From JAJAZB01 sp964244295 (GTDB taxonomy: Bacteria; Bacteroidota; Bacteroidia; Cytophagales; Spirosomataceae), in assembly GCA_964244295.1 (NCBI GenBank), contig CAXTIG010000060.1:1-31664 (forward strand): a stretch of DNA of 31,664 nt, given 5' to 3'. A program made the position numbers and the translations under genes. This document shows positions 15,874 to 22,650 of the stretch, in pieces (within the stretch, counting starts at the first letter, position 1; each line of letters starts with the position of its first letter). The notes beneath the pieces are model-generated. The model worked only from the letters and a program-made list of their open reading frames with translations. It was not told the DNA's origin and made no database searches.

Positions 15874-15900
15874 CCGGTCGTCGTGACTAACGACGACCGG
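15874..15900 (+). terminator. Hairpin terminator after the dioxygenase gene
   Basis: An 11-bp stem (15874-15884 with 15890-15900) with a 5-base loop is followed by only a short TTT. It lies 9 bases after the stop codon. Confidence 0.6.
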
Positions 15901-15922
15901 TTTGCGGAATTTCCCGAATGGC

Positions 15923-15954
15923 TTGCTTTGAGCAAAAGGCGCGGTGTATCTTTC
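15923..15954 (+). promoter_or_regulatory. Bacteroidota-type promoter for the sugar dehydrogenase-like gene
   Basis: A TTG (15923-15925) and TATCTTTC (15947-15954) are separated by 21 bases, close to the TTG-N19-21-TAnnTTTG consensus. The start codon at 15979 lies 24 bases downstream, which supports it over the GTG at 15883. Confidence 0.55.
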
Positions 15955-15978
15955 CAGCCAACCGTTCATCGCCACCCC

Positions 15979-18075
15979 ATGAAGCACCGCTTTACCCTGC
16001 TCCACGTCCTGCTTTTTGTCATCACCGCTTGGCCCGCCGCCGCGCAAACGCCCCAGGCCCTCCGCACGGATCTCAGCGTCAAGCCGTTTTACCGCATCAC
16101 CAACACCGATTCGCAGGTGCGCATCGCCTACGATTCCACCCGGCGGGTGTTTTACACCATCAGCGTGGACGGGGGCTTTTTTCAACTCACCGAAGAAAAT
16201 GGCACCCGGCGCCACGAGCGCCTCGCCGACGCCAGCCAGCACGAAATCGATTACCTCCAGGGCCTGGCCGTGCGGGAGGGCGTCGTTTTTCTGGTCGGTA
16301 ACCACGTCACCCAGCCGAAGGTGTCGGGCTACGGGGTTGTAAAACGCGGCCAGCGCCAGCCCAACGGCTCCTGGGTCTGGACGACGGTGATGAAAACCGC
16401 CGAACATTCTTCCTCGAAAACCCTCTACGACCACGCCTTCAGCGGCGTGTGCTTCTCGCCCGACGGGCGCGACTTGTACATCGCCAGCGGCTCCCGCACC
16501 GACCACGGCGAGGTGAAAGACAACGAAGGCCGCCACCCCGGTCTGCGGGAAGAGCCACTGACGACCGCCATTTTCCGAATCCCCGTCCCCGCCACCAACC
16601 TGTTTTTGCCCAACGATGCCGACCAACTCCTGGCCAGCGGCTACGTGTTTGCGCGGGGAGTGCGGAATGCCTTCGACATCGCCCTCTCGCCCCGGGGGGA
16701 GTTGTTCAGCGTGGAAAATTCCGGCGACCGCGACGACCCTGAAGAAATGAACTGGATTCGGCAGGGGCAGCACTACGGCTTTCCCTGGGAAATCGGCGGC
16801 AACGAAACGCCGATGCAGTTTCCGGGCTACGACCCCAAAACCGATAAACTCGCGAATCCGAAAAGCACGAGTTTCCTCAACGGCGGGCTGGCCAACGATC
16901 CGAATTATCCGAAAAAACCGGGGAACATTGCCTTTCAAAAACCCATCCGCAACCTCGGCCCCGACGCCGACAAGTACCGCGACCCACAGACCGGAGCCAT
17001 CCGCGACGCCAGCGAGGAGGGCGGTTCAGTGACGACGTTTACCGGCCACCGCTGCCCGGTGGGGTTGGTGTTCGACACCCAGGCGCAGTTGGGCGGCGAG
17101 TACACCGGCCAGGCCTTCGTGCTGGGCCACCAGAAAGGCACCTTCGATCCGTCGGGTCTGTCCATCCTCGGTTCGCTCGGGCCGATGAACGACCCCGGCG
17201 AAGATTTGATGCTGATGAATCTGACGAAAAACGCCGACGAGTACACGGTCCGTTGCCGCCGTATCGTCGGTAATTTCACTGCCCCCGTCGACGGCGAAAT
17301 GGTGGGCAATCGCCTTTACGTGCTTGAAGTGGGCGGGCAAATCTGGGAAGTGACCTTTCCGAAAAAAGCCGTGGTACCCGCCCCCGGCCTGACGGCGGCC
17401 AACGACGGCAAGTTCTGCGAAGGCAGCAGCCTGACCTTGACCGCCGCGCCGGGCTACGACTCTTACCAGTGGTACCGCGACAGCGTGCTGGTTCCCGCCC
17501 AAACCGCGAGTCAACTGGTCATCAGGATGGGTGGGGTATTTCGGGTTTTGGGAAAAATCGGGGGAGAAACCAGTCCCCTTTCAACGGGCGTACCCGTTAC
17601 GGTCGTGCCGCTGCCCGCGAAGCCCGGCATCACCGCCAACGGCATGACCCTGCAATCGAGCAACCCCTCCGGCAACGAGTGGCTGCTCAACGGCACCTTG
17701 CTTGCCGGGGCCACCAACGCCATGTTCGAGGCAAAAACCAGCGGGACGTACACCGTCCGCACGACGGTCAACGGCTGTTCGGCCACGTCCGATGCGTTTA
17801 CACTCACCATCACCGACCAGCCCCTGGCGGCGGAACCGTTCCGCCTGTATCCCAACCCCAGCGAAGGCGTGCTCCGCTTCGACTGGCCCGAAACCGCCGA
17901 GGCCCGCCTGACCGTCACCGATGCCCTGGGCCGCACCCTGCACCAGGAAACCCGGCGGCTCAACCCCCACGTTCCCGCCGAACTGACGCTGACCAGCCTT
18001 CAACCCGGCCTGTACCTGCTCCGGGTGCAGACTGCCGGGCGGCAGGCGACGGGGAAGGTGGTGGTAGAGCGGTAG
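15979..18075 (+). CDS. Secreted glucose/sorbosone dehydrogenase-like protein with type IX sorting tail
   Basis: This 698-residue protein begins with a Sec signal (~1-22, ending AAAQ). Residues ~30-470 form a beta-propeller of the glucose/sorbosone dehydrogenase type: SGVCFSPDGRDLYIASG, RGVRNAFDIALSPRGELFSVENSGDRDDPEEMN and GQHYGFPWEIGG. These enzymes oxidise sugars with PQQ, but binding residues were not checked. An Ig-like region with FCEGSSLTLTA and YQWYRD follows. The last ~80 residues (FRLYPNPSEGVLRF ... LQPGLYLLRVQT) are a type IX secretion sorting domain, so the protein should be exported across the outer membrane. Its stop abuts a hairpin shared with a convergent gene. Confidence 0.85.
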   Translation: MKHRFTLLHVLLFVITAWPAAAQTPQALRTDLSVKPFYRITNTDSQVRIAYDSTRRVFYTISVDGGFFQLTEENGTRRHERLADASQHEIDYLQGLAVREGVVFLVGNHVTQPKVSGYGVVKRGQRQPNGSWVWTTVMKTAEHSSSKTLYDHAFSGVCFSPDGRDLYIASGSRTDHGEVKDNEGRHPGLREEPLTTAIFRIPVPATNLFLPNDADQLLASGYVFARGVRNAFDIALSPRGELFSVENSGDRDDPEEMNWIRQGQHYGFPWEIGGNETPMQFPGYDPKTDKLANPKSTSFLNGGLANDPNYPKKPGNIAFQKPIRNLGPDADKYRDPQTGAIRDASEEGGSVTTFTGHRCPVGLVFDTQAQLGGEYTGQAFVLGHQKGTFDPSGLSILGSLGPMNDPGEDLMLMNLTKNADEYTVRCRRIVGNFTAPVDGEMVGNRLYVLEVGGQIWEVTFPKKAVVPAPGLTAANDGKFCEGSSLTLTAAPGYDSYQWYRDSVLVPAQTASQLVIRMGGVFRVLGKIGGETSPLSTGVPVTVVPLPAKPGITANGMTLQSSNPSGNEWLLNGTLLAGATNAMFEAKTSGTYTVRTTVNGCSATSDAFTLTITDQPLAAEPFRLYPNPSEGVLRFDWPETAEARLTVTDALGRTLHQETRRLNPHVPAELTLTSLQPGLYLLRVQTAGRQATGKVVVER

Positions 18076-18131
18076 TTGAAAATTGAGGGTTGAAAGTTGA
18101 AGCCACCAACTTTCAACCCTCAATTTTCAAC
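18075..18131. terminator. Hairpin between convergent genes, 25-bp perfect stem
   Basis: Arms 18075-18099 and 18107-18131 enclose a 7-base loop. The left arm begins at the last base of the upstream stop codon, and the right arm encodes the final residues (ELKIEG) and stop of the minus-strand DUF4199 gene. It probably ends transcription from both sides. Confidence 0.8.
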
Positions 18132-18664
18132 TCGTTAAATACTTGGGCCGCTTTGCGTTTCAGAATCAGCGCACTGAGCAGGGAAACGAGCAGTCCGACG
18201 GGGAAAATTTCCAGGAACGTGTAGCCCAGCAGCACGTACCAGGTGTCGTAGTCGGCAAACAGGGTGTCGAGTTGCGTGGCGGCGGCGGTGATCTCGGCGC
18301 TGTCTTTGCCTTCGGTTCTCATTTTTTCGAGTGTGTAGCGGCGGTAGTTCTGCGGAAATTCCGGGTACACGGTTTTGTACAGCACTACCCACGTAAGCGT
18401 GTACAGCACGGAGGCGATAATCGTAATGCCGAGGCCGATGCGGAAACCGGTTCCGAACGAAATGGAGCCTTGCCGGTACTGGTCGCGGTAGCTTCGGATG
18501 GCGACGAAAATCAGGCAGAACGCCAGCAGCATCGACGCGTAGCCGATGACCATGCACCAGTCGAAGGCGGCCTGGTTGCCTTTGGTCAACAGCATGGAGA
18601 GCGTCATGAGCGCGGAGACGATGGCCCCGGCAAAAAGTCCGAAAATCAGGATGGTGCGGTTCAT
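18113..18664 (-). CDS. DUF4199 membrane protein
   Basis: This 183-residue protein has four hydrophobic segments and the pattern IRSYRDQYRQGSISFGTGFRIGLGITIIASVLYT, typical of DUF4199 proteins of Bacteroidota, plus a YFxxF-like loop region between helices three and four. Its function is unknown. I placed the start at 18664 because upstream codons run through a palindrome (18710-18751) and code for a non-hydrophobic extension that relatives lack. It follows a membrane LuxR regulator on the same strand, a pairing seen elsewhere in the phylum. Confidence 0.8.
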   Translation of the reverse strand: MNRTILIFGLFAGAIVSALMTLSMLLTKGNQAAFDWCMVIGYASMLLAFCLIFVAIRSYRDQYRQGSISFGTGFRIGLGITIIASVLYTLTWVVLYKTVYPEFPQNYRRYTLEKMRTEGKDSAEITAAATQLDTLFADYDTWYVLLGYTFLEIFPVGLLVSLLSALILKRKAAQVFNELKIEG

Positions 18665-18709
18665 GGTTTTTTTTGACCCAAAACTGGCGGCTGGCGAGGA
18701 TTTGGTTTT

Positions 18710-18751
18710 CACCCGTTCGGGTGATTTTACAAAAAATCGCCCGAACGGGTG
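18710..18751. terminator. Hairpin between the LuxR and DUF4199 genes
   Basis: A 19-bp stem with a single mismatch (18710-18728 with 18733-18751) closes on a 4-base loop just after the LuxR stop codon. AT-rich pairs lie at the loop end rather than as a T tract, so it may attenuate rather than fully stop transcription into DUF4199. Confidence 0.5.
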
Positions 18752-18758
18752 AGTCGAT

Positions 18759-19226
18759 TCAAGGAAGTAGACCAAGGGTTCGGGCTTTATCGATGGCCTG
18801 GGTGCGGCGGCTCACGGCCAGTTTTCCGTACAGGTTGCCGAGGTGCGTTTTCACGGTATTCGTCGAAACGAACAGCTTCCGGGCGATTTCTTCGTTGCTG
18901 AGGCCCTGCGCCAGGCACATCAGCACCTCCCACTCACGAAGGCTGATGCGGTAATAGTCGAGTACCTCCTGCCGGGGCCGTGACGGGGCTGGCTCGGCGG
19001 GAACCGCTACGGGCGGAGGGATGACGACCGTCCGGGACCCCGACCAGCGTAAACCGGCCCAGATGCCAACGGCGGTAAACAGCCCGGCGATGAGCAACCC
19101 GTACAGTTCGGTGGCGTGGTCGATGATGAGGAGGCGGTAGTTGGCCCAGGTCATCAGCGCCAGCAAGCCGCCCAGGGCCAGGCCGTAGGCGAGAAAAGAC
19201 CGGAAGGGCTTCCACTTCGGGTTCAT
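18759..19226 (-). CDS. Membrane-anchored LuxR-type transcription regulator
   Basis: This 155-residue protein has two N-terminal membrane helices (about 10-33 and 40-62), a proline-rich linker, and a C-terminal LuxR helix-turn-helix (LREWEVLMCLAQGLSNEEIARKLFVSTNTVKTHLGNLYGKL). There is no receiver or other sensor domain, so a membrane signal or the neighbouring DUF4199 protein might control it. I chose the ATG at 19226; the frame upstream runs through a dispersed palindrome and is not protein-like. The target genes are not evident. Confidence 0.82.
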   Translation of the reverse strand: MNPKWKPFRSFLAYGLALGGLLALMTWANYRLLIIDHATELYGLLIAGLFTAVGIWAGLRWSGSRTVVIPPPVAVPAEPAPSRPRQEVLDYYRISLREWEVLMCLAQGLSNEEIARKLFVSTNTVKTHLGNLYGKLAVSRRTQAIDKARTLGLLP

Positions 19227-19544
19227 TTTTTGCCTGATGAGGTTTAAGCACCCAACCGTAAATTCACCGGCAGTAGGTAGAGGTTTTGTCATGGCTCCGG
19301 CCACCCGGCCCGACGAAGGTCTGTCATCCCGACGAAGGAGGGATCTCGTTGGGGTGACGAATGCTCTCCTATCGGCAAGCGTCTCAGCAAGCCGGCGAGA
19401 TCCCTCCTTCGTCGGGATGACAGAACCCCCAAAACCACCGATTTTCGCAGCGTTGGCCCCCGGATTTTTCTGCTGTGAATCGGTAGGGCCAAAGCTGAGG
19501 AAATTGGCGGAAAACACCGTCGCCGCCAACCGGGTTTTGTAAAA
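19227..19544. repeat. Gap with dispersed palindrome, copy A
   Basis: The 318-base gap holds one element: arms 19320-19348 and 19396-19424 are perfect (29 bp) and start TCTGTCATCCCGACGAAGG. A related copy lies at 21323-21435. Apart from this I see no gene here; the LuxR promoter must lie at the left end but was not recognised. Confidence 0.8.
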
Positions 19545-19706
19545 ATGAAGCCGCGCCAAAAATCCGACCTGCCTACCAAAACCTGCCCCGTTTGCCAACG
19601 GCCTTTTTCCTGGCGAAAAAAGTGGGAACGCGACTGGGAAAGCGTGAAGTACTGCTCGGAGCGTTGCCGCCGCGAGGGTAAACAGACATTGGCCGAAAGT
19701 TTGTAG
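19545..19706 (+). CDS. DUF2256 small zinc-finger-like protein
   Basis: This 53-residue protein carries CPVC (C14, C17) and YCSERC (C37, C41), a likely four-cysteine zinc site, with the family pattern FSWRKKWERDWESVKYCSERCRR. DUF2256 proteins are short and also occur fused to DUF3253; their function is unknown. The ATG follows a short AAAA stretch and the stop is at 19704-19706. It lies 62 bases before the next gene on the same strand, whose own -7 box begins 34 bases after this stop. Confidence 0.88.
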   Translation: MKPRQKSDLPTKTCPVCQRPFSWRKKWERDWESVKYCSERCRREGKQTLAESL

Positions 19707-19740
19707 ACGCACTCCCTGACGCCGTGTTCGCCGGAAGCAC

Positions 19741-19748
19741 TAACTTGC
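19741..19748 (+). promoter_or_regulatory. Candidate -7 box for the GHL10 gene
   Basis: TAACTTGC, a near match to TAnnTTTG, lies 20 bases before the ATG at 19769 and excludes the GTG at 19724 as a start. No -33 element was found. Confidence 0.4.
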
Positions 19749-19768
19749 GGGCCGTGTCCTGCCGCTTC

Positions 19769-21304
19769 ATGTCCCTGATTTTTTCTCCCTTCCTGCTTTA
19801 CCTGTCCGTTTTCTTCGGGTGCCAACCGGCCCCGCCCACCGCCGTGCCCCCCTCGCCCAAGCGCGAATTGCGGGCGGTTTGGATTGCCACCGTCGACAAT
19901 ATCGACTGGCCCCGACGGGGCGAATACAACCCCGCCGCCCAACAGCAGCACTTTCGGGAAATACTCGATGCCCACCGCATGACGGGCCTCAACGCCGTGT
20001 TCGTGCAGGTGCGCGACGCCGCCGACGCGTACTACGCCCGCAGTCCCGAACCCTGGTCGCAGTGGCTTACGGGTCAGCAGGGCCGCGCCCCGGAGCCATT
20101 TTACGACCCGCTGGATTTTATGATTGCCGAAAGCCACCAGCGCGGGCTGGAATTTCACGCCTGGCTCAACCTCAACCGGGCCACGTTCAAAGGAGCCACC
20201 AGCATCACCCCCGACCACATCAGCCGCAGCCGCCCCGACTGGATGCTGACCTACGACGGCATGAAGCTTTTCAACATGGGCCTGCCCGACGTGCGTGATT
20301 ACATCACCTCGGTAGTGGTCAACCTCGTGCGCAACTACGACGTGGACGGCATTCACTTCGACGATTATTTTTATCCCTACCACGTAGCGGGCCAAAAATT
20401 GAGGGATGAGAAGACGTTTCGCGCCTACGGACAAGGCTACGCGAGCATCGACGACTGGCGGCGGGCCAATGTTGATTTGCTCATCCAGCAAATTTCGGTG
20501 GCCATCCGGGCCGAAAAGCGGTATGTGAAATTCGGTGTGAGTCCGTTCGGAGTCTGGAAAAATCGTTCGGCCCAGGACCCCGACGGCTCCGACACGCACG
20601 GGGGGGCGTCGTACTACCAGCTCTACGCCGACACCCGCCGCTGGGCGCTCGAAGGCTGGATCGACTACATCGCCCCGCAGATTTACTTCAACAACGCCCA
20701 CCGCCTGGTGCCCTACCAACCGCTCGTAACCTGGTGGTTGAGCAATTGCGGCAACCGGCACCTGTACATCGGGCAGGGGGCCTACCGGCTAAACGGCAAC
20801 GCAGCGGGTTGGGAAAATCCCTCGGAATTGCCCGGACAAATCCGATTCAACCGGCAATTCAGCAACGTGAACGGGGCCATTTTTTTTAGTTCAAAATCCC
20901 TGACCAACAACTACCGGGGCATTCAGGACACCCTCCGCGCCGACCTCTACCGCCTGCCCGCGCTGGTGCCGCCCATGCCTTGGAAGGATAGCATCGCGCC
21001 CCGCGCCCCGCGCCGGTTGAGCGCCATTCCCGAAGGCCCGGTCGTGCAACTGACCTGGCAAGCCCCCGAACCCGCTGCTGACGGTGGCACGGCCCAGTAC
21101 TACGCCGTGTACCGCTTCGAGGCAGGCCAGCCCGAAGACCTGGAGAATGCCGCCAACCTGCTGACCATCCGCCGCCAGTGGGAGCCGATGTTCAACGACG
21201 AGCGCGTCCGCCCTGGCCTGCGCTACGTGTACGTGGTGACGGCCTTCGACCGGCTGCACAACGAAAGCGCGGCCCTGGCACGGGTGGAGGTGGGGGTGGA
21301 ATAG
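19769..21304 (+). CDS. GHL10 (DUF187) glycoside-hydrolase-like lipoprotein
   Basis: This 511-residue protein begins with a short lipoprotein signal (FFGC, cysteine 18). The main domain is a TIM-barrel of the GHL10 family: RELRAVWIATVDNIDWP (32-48), LNAVFVQVRDAADAYY, DGIHFDDYFYP (about 193-203, with probable catalytic acidic residues) and WIDYIAPQIYF. The last ~100 residues look like a fibronectin type III module. The family is thought to act on cell-wall or surface glycans. A signal peptide and a -7 box 20 bases upstream support the start at 19769. Confidence 0.88.
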   Translation: MSLIFSPFLLYLSVFFGCQPAPPTAVPPSPKRELRAVWIATVDNIDWPRRGEYNPAAQQQHFREILDAHRMTGLNAVFVQVRDAADAYYARSPEPWSQWLTGQQGRAPEPFYDPLDFMIAESHQRGLEFHAWLNLNRATFKGATSITPDHISRSRPDWMLTYDGMKLFNMGLPDVRDYITSVVVNLVRNYDVDGIHFDDYFYPYHVAGQKLRDEKTFRAYGQGYASIDDWRRANVDLLIQQISVAIRAEKRYVKFGVSPFGVWKNRSAQDPDGSDTHGGASYYQLYADTRRWALEGWIDYIAPQIYFNNAHRLVPYQPLVTWWLSNCGNRHLYIGQGAYRLNGNAAGWENPSELPGQIRFNRQFSNVNGAIFFSSKSLTNNYRGIQDTLRADLYRLPALVPPMPWKDSIAPRAPRRLSAIPEGPVVQLTWQAPEPAADGGTAQYYAVYRFEAGQPEDLENAANLLTIRRQWEPMFNDERVRPGLRYVYVVTAFDRLHNESAALARVEVGVE

Positions 21305-21322
21305 CACAAAATCCCTGGTTAT

Positions 21323-21435
21323 CATCCCGACGCAGGAGGGATCTCGTTGGGATTCCGATTAGTTGACCAGTACCACCAGCGGTAGGCTACGACTAACTAA
21401 TCGGCAGGCCAACGAGATCCTCCTGCGTCGGGATG
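21323..21435. repeat. Dispersed palindrome, copy B
   Basis: Arms 21323-21350 and 21409-21435 pair except for one missing C, and a second pair of arms (21355-21364 with 21395-21404) is nested inside. The outer arm shares CATCCCGACG..GGAGGGATCTCG with the copy at 19320-19424. It starts 19 bases after the GHL10 stop codon. Confidence 0.85.
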
Positions 21436-21462
21436 ACAACACACATAAATCCTAATTTTTCT

Positions 21463-22113
21463 ATGAAAACCCTCTTCGTCTGCCTCGCTCACTGGTTGGA
21501 AGCAACCAACCACCACCTGGCGGGCATCGTCGTGACCCGCACCGAAACGGGCCTGACCATCGCGCGCGACGAGGCGGGCCAACCGCGCTGGATTCGGCCC
21601 GTCCTGGAACGCGGCGAATCGTTTCCGGCTTCGGTGGAGGAAGTGCAACTCCGCGATTTGGTGGAAGTGGAAACGCTGCGGGCCGCCGCCGTAGCGGCAG
21701 CATACCAACCCGAAAACACGCTGGTCGATCCGGCCACGCTGCTCGTGGTGAAGGCGCTGCCCCTCAACGCCGCATACCTCGACCGCCTCGCCAACCAGGA
21801 ACAAGCTGTGCTGCTGGGTACGCCCGGCGGCGTGGTTCCGGCAGAAGCGGTCGATGGGTTAGACCACTCGCTCACCTTCGTCCGGGTGCGGAAGGCGCGG
21901 GCCTACTCAAGTGAGGCTGGGGTGCTGCGCCTGCGGTTTTTGTTCGGAGAAACGTTCTACGATTTCCCCGTCACCGACGCGGGATTCGCCCGACGCCGCG
22001 CCCTCGACCCAACGCTGCTGGCCAGTCCGTCGGAGGTGTTTTTTAGCCTGGCGCTCGGGGCGGAGGAGAAGGGGAAGTACGTGAAGCAGGTGGTGGGGGT
22101 GGTTTCGGTTTGA
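21463..22113 (+). CDS. Probable dual OB-fold (DuOB) protein
   Basis: This 216-residue protein opens MKTLFVCLAHW, then has RWIRPV (42-47), LRDLVEVETL and YQPENTLVD (81-89). This order matches my recollection of dual OB-containing proteins, predicted nucleic-acid binders found in several conflict-related gene sets. No enzyme motif is visible. The last ~110 residues (LRLRFLFGETFYDFPVTD) resemble the second OB-like half. The start at 21463 is favoured over 21433, which lies inside the palindrome. No partner gene for a defence system is evident next to it. The family call is from memory and needs a profile search. Confidence 0.5.
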   Translation: MKTLFVCLAHWLEATNHHLAGIVVTRTETGLTIARDEAGQPRWIRPVLERGESFPASVEEVQLRDLVEVETLRAAAVAAAYQPENTLVDPATLLVVKALPLNAAYLDRLANQEQAVLLGTPGGVVPAEAVDGLDHSLTFVRVRKARAYSSEAGVLRLRFLFGETFYDFPVTDAGFARRRALDPTLLASPSEVFFSLALGAEEKGKYVKQVVGVVSV

Positions 22114-22159
22114 GTTTGTCGAATACCGGGTCAGGATTCATCAGCTTGGCGGGTTTCAG

Positions 22160-22179
22160 CCCAGGGTTTTAACCCTGGG
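22160..22179. terminator. Small hairpin after the DuOB-like gene
   Basis: A 9-bp GC-rich stem (22160-22168 with 22171-22179) closes on two bases and is followed by AAAAA, so it would serve a minus-strand T tract poorly; it may be part of a repeat. Next to it, 22206-22221 holds a second small palindrome. No gene was found between 22114 and 22284. Confidence 0.4.
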
Positions 22180-22284
22180 GAAAAAGTAAGGTGAGGCTGA
22201 CTTTCAACGGTTTCAACCGTTTCCGCTCCATTGGTTTGCTAAAGCAGCCCTGCGATTGCCCCAGAAAAGAGAACTGCCCATCGG

Positions 22285-22509
22285 TTATTTTGAAAAATCA
22301 CGCCCCCATTCGTTTCGCAGCTCGCGGAATTGTGCGTCAATTTCGTCCACGGTCAGGCCCGTTTGAATCGAACCCCGCAACGCGGAAATGCCAGTTTTGG
22401 GATGATTTTCTGGCTTCTGACGGTAAATTTTAATGAGGCCGAGTTCCTCCCAATCCTCCAGCAGCCGGTAGGCCTTCTCGTTCAGGATTTCCACGGTGAC
22501 GGTTTGCAT
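22285..22509 (-). CDS. Small antitoxin-like protein, no partner seen
   Basis: This 74-residue protein reads MQTVTVEILNEKAYRLLEDWEELGLIKIYR and then a charged linker and TVDEIDAQFRELRNEW. It resembles small Bacteroidota antitoxins usually encoded next to a PIN-domain toxin. No PIN gene lies on either side: downstream is a 171-base gap and upstream is RecQ, divergent. The start at 22509 is supported by a TACCTTTC box on the minus strand at 22527-22534; the longer frame would begin upstream of it. Function is uncertain. Confidence 0.6.
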   Translation of the reverse strand: MQTVTVEILNEKAYRLLEDWEELGLIKIYRQKPENHPKTGISALRGSIQTGLTVDEIDAQFRELRNEWGRDFSK

Positions 22510-22526
22510 GGCCTCGGTATTTTTTT

Positions 22527-22534
22527 GAAAGGTA
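22527..22534 (-). promoter_or_regulatory. Candidate -7 box for the antitoxin-like gene
   Basis: On the minus strand this reads TACCTTTC, close to TAnnTTTG, 17 bases before the ATG at 22509. No -33 match was found. Confidence 0.45.
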
Positions 22535-22612
22535 CGAAAAACGGCGTTTCCGAACCCTTCCACTCACGCCGCCTTTTTAGGAAACGGTCGCGGTTTTCCC
22601 GCCCCTGACCGG

Positions 22613-22620
22613 TATCTTTA
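22613..22620 (+). promoter_or_regulatory. Candidate -7 box for recQ
   Basis: TATCTTTA fits TAnnTTTG except for the last base and lies 30 bases before the recQ start. It is back to back with the antitoxin-like gene's box in a 141-base divergent gap. No clear -33 element. Confidence 0.45.
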
Positions 22621-22650
22621 TTCTTCCGTTTTTTCGTAAAAAATACCCCC

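Noticed and set aside
15763..16938. A 391-codon minus-strand frame
   Set aside because: It is antisense to the dehydrogenase-like gene, whose signal peptide, motifs and sorting tail are clear.
19289..20761. A 490-codon minus-strand frame
   Set aside because: It is antisense to GHL10 and DUF2256 and runs through a palindrome at its 3' end.
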